A DNA stretch of 64,000 nucleotides from Paramecium octaurelia. Lineage: Eukaryota > Ciliophora > Oligohymenophorea > Peniculida > Parameciidae. Position 1 is the stretch's first letter; every line of letters starts with the position of its first letter. The notes beneath the pieces are model-generated. The model was not told the origin of the DNA. It worked only from the letters and a program-made list of their open reading frames with translations, and made no database searches. A program made the position numbers and the translations under genes. This document shows positions 61,568 to 64,000 of the stretch, in pieces. The stretch covers positions 370,577 to 434,576 of the forward strand of contig CAJJDP010000041.1 in the NCBI GenBank assembly GCA_905182995.1, in the 5' to 3' direction.

Positions 61568-64000
61568 TCATTATCTTCTTGATAAACACCCAAAGGCAAA
61601 TTTTAGTCTATCAAAAAAGTCCATTTCTTATAAAGGTCTCTAAGGAATAGTTCTATTTTGTCTTTCGCTTATCCTACTCTTTCTTGGTTTGTATCTAAGT
61701 TACTATATATTAAAAATACTGTTCTTAAGTCTAATTTTAGTAATTAACTGAATATGGATCGTGGTCATATTTTTTAAATTGTTTTAGTTTTTAATCATAG
61801 GTGTTTTCTTGATTGGATGATTTTGATCTCTTTAAATCCTCTAATTAATCTTCATCGTACTATTCTTCAACTGGTTCTTATTCTTATTAGATTTATCTAT
61901 ATTTTGGATTTGATTTAGCTGGTATCTTATTTCTACTTCTGTCTCTAGAAGTGTTCATTCTCATTGATCTATCTTGTCTAAAGCTTTCCTCTACATTTTC
62001 AACCGTTTCTGGTTTGAAAGTTTGTTTAGCTTTACTTTCACCAAAACTAAATTTATTTGTAGGTTAAGTGGATACAGATATTTATTATTAAGATTGAGAT
62101 GAATATCCATTATTTGAGCTAGTATTAACATTTTACTTCTGCTTCTCCTTCTTTGGTCTTTCTGGCTATTCCAACAATTGATTAAGCAACTTTACTTAAG
62201 GATCTTCACTGAGATCCCATTCATCCAACTAATCATCTAGCATATTATTAATGTGAGTCGGTCTATCTTCCATTTTAGTGACTCTTGGTGTAAATCTTGT
62301 TTATCTAGTATTTGGTGATAATGATTTATTGTTTTATGGAATTTAATGCATGGCAACTTCTACCTATTATATATTTTCATATTATTTCATTAATGGAGTT
62401 TGTTTCTATTATTATTCAATCACACTGATATCCCAATCAAGATTGCTGTTTTCATCGGGTTTTAATGTTTTTGTAATTGGAGGTAATTCTAATTACAGAT
62501 TTTAAACTAACATATTATGAAGCTTCTATTCTAACTCATATTCATCTTCATTCATTTCATTCTTTTATTTTTATGGTATATAAGAATTATTATTAGTAGC
62601 AATAAATAGATCATCGTCTGATATTTACCTTCTTTGTTGCTTGCTTTCGCTTATTTATTTACTTGCATAACTACTATTACTTTGATTTATCAAATGCTGT
62701 TGATATTCTTACCTTGCTCTTTATTCTAATTCCTTTAATTTTTAAGCTTATCTATCTTCTTCTGTTTCTTAACTTCTAACATTTCTAGAATTAGATCGAT
62801 TTAACTGTTTTTTCTACTCTTCATATTCTCTTAGCTTTTTATCCTATTCCTATTATTTTTATAATCGAAGTTATTCTTCATATTGTTACTTTTACCTTTC
62901 TTATTATTTTAATTTCTCTTATTATTATTCTTCATATTATCTTCTCTTATCTTATTCCTCTTTTTCTTTTCTTAACCTTTCTCTCTATTCCTACTCCCAT
63001 TTTTCTTATTCTCTCCTTTATCTTTCTTCCTGCTCTCTTTTTGTTTATTCTTCCCTTCTCCTTTATTCTTCCTACTCTTTTACTTTACGATCTCTTTCTT
63101 CCTATTCTCTTCTCAATTATTCCTTTCTAAGTCTATCTTATTCTTCCTTGTCCTTTCTCTATTTTTCTAACTCTTGTTCTCTTTACTTTTACAAGATCTC
63201 TTCTTATTCTCTTTACTTTCTTAATTTTTCTTGCTCTCTTAATCGTTTTTACTCTTCTTCAAATTCTTTAATCTTTCTTTAATTTTCTTATTCTTACTCT
63301 CTTAGCCTCCTTGATCTTTCCAATTCTTCTTATTTTTATCTCTCTTCTCTTTCTCTTTATTCCTCTAATAATCTTTATTCTTCTCTCTTTTATAAATCAG
63401 CTAATTATTGTTTTCTAAATTCTTCTTCCTTTCTTTTTCTTTCCTATTCTTATTGCATATATTTTGTAAATTCATCAGATTATTAGGGTTGCTGATTAGC
63501 TATGTCTTAACTTTTAAACATTCCTGATTAGTTATTGGATTGCTAAGTATATTTATTAATGATCATTTGAGATTGAGCCATCTTATCATTGAAAATAGGT
63601 TTTCTACTATTAGGACTAACACCAGGTTTACTTGGAGAGACTCCTTAATAATTAGAATTCATCATAGATTGATTGGGTGATTGATCTCTGTTTTATGATC
63701 TTTGCATTTCTTAGCTTTGCTGCATTTAATAATTGATTCTACTTGATTATTCCATTTATTTTGATGTCTCTATTTAATTGATGCCTAATAATTCATTTTT
63801 TTATCTTTACTATTCTGGAGTCAATCTAGTAGGAGATTTGGAAGTTGATTCATATTAAGGCAATGGAGGATTGTTAGTATTGCTATGTGTTGATTAAAAT
63901 AGTTAATCAAATGATGGTTTTTTATTAGGTGTAGTAGATTATTGATGTTATTATTATTGTTATTATTATTGTTATTATTATTGTTATTGTTATTATTATT
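61568..64000 (-). CDS. Q/E/R-rich coiled-coil protein, 5' end off the window
   Basis: The visible part is about 800 residues and runs off the right edge. From the N-terminal side: a polyQ tract, a Ser/Pro/Asn-rich disordered region (GVSPSKPGVSPNSRKP), about 300 residues of near-continuous charged helix of the KEREEQ type (for example REQEKLRKQREQEE), then a disordered C-terminal region with LDEWDLSEDP. A 25-nt intron at 61679-61703 joins to a short tail ending FAFGCLSRRQ; without it the protein would stop at 61611. Long single helices of this sort occur in cytoskeletal and trichohyalin-like proteins. No family assigned. Confidence 0.75.
63940..64000 (-). repeat. TAA/CAA repeat coding polyglutamine, cut by edge
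   Basis: Run of TTATTG/TTATTATT on the plus strand, read as CAA/TAA Gln codons in the minus-strand gene. It reaches the window end, so its length is unknown. Confidence 0.8.

Noticed and set aside
1-64000. Reading the window with the standard genetic code
   Set aside because: It breaks every conserved gene at TAA/TAG; treating these as Gln restores complete DPH7, LSG1, Rab, cullin, ORP and PARP proteins.
1-64000. tRNA, rRNA, CRISPR, insertion sequence or telomere repeats
   Set aside because: I looked for T-loop-like GGTTCGAATCC words, regular spaced repeats, transposase motifs and C4A2/C3A3 runs and found none that stand up; TTCGAA words seen lie in coding exons.

Overview
The window is protozoan nuclear DNA, almost certainly macronuclear DNA of a ciliate of the Paramecium type. 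Three signs agree. The DNA is about 70% A+T. Long conserved proteins can only be read if TAA and TAG are glutamine and TGA is the only stop. The genes are interrupted by tiny GT...AG introns of 20-34 nt, most of them 23-28 nt. I reconstructed about 55 introns by hand, and almost every gene model below closes exactly in frame once they are removed. No IS elements, CRISPR arrays, operons, rRNA or tRNA genes or telomere repeats were seen. I resolved exons by reading frame and splice-site phase only, so small genes and 5' ends are the least certain calls.

Layout. 0-9 kb: pseudokinase, S1/P1 nuclease, DPH7 (diphthamide pathway), two unnamed genes. 9-20 kb: two-TM membrane protein, 14-repeat MORN protein, tubulin ligase-like TTLL protein, vacuolar-sorting-receptor-like protein, Rab GTPase, ribosome-biogenesis GTPase LSG1. 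19.9-28 kb: C2 protein with an NYPPNQPP repeat tail, two pterin-carbinolamine-dehydratase-like paralogs around an LRRC45-like coiled-coil protein, a membrane/PAS-like protein. 28-38 kb: a damaged-looking membrane gene, thioredoxin, a PH-START-ORD lipid-transfer protein, a cullin, an unnamed gene. 38-49 kb: a lipase-fold protein without its nucleophile, a 1.7 kb gene-poor AT-rich gap, a MATE transporter, a zinc-finger/WD40 protein, a large secreted repeat protein. 49-64 kb: a 1592-residue polyQ-macro-WWE-PARP protein, an ODF3/SHIPPO protein, a second zinc-finger/WD40 protein, and the 3' part of a Q/E/R-rich coiled-coil protein.

Genes are packed tightly on both strands and act in unrelated housekeeping, membrane-traffic, signalling and ciliary roles. 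Several are plausibly ciliary or centriolar (TTLL, MORN, LRRC45-like, ODF3). There is no sign of a co-regulated cluster.

Three places carry a single N flanked by perfect direct copies of about 1.32-1.37 kb. They look like contig ends that overlap but were not merged, and they create false gene copies. Correcting them would shorten the true sequence by about 4 kb.
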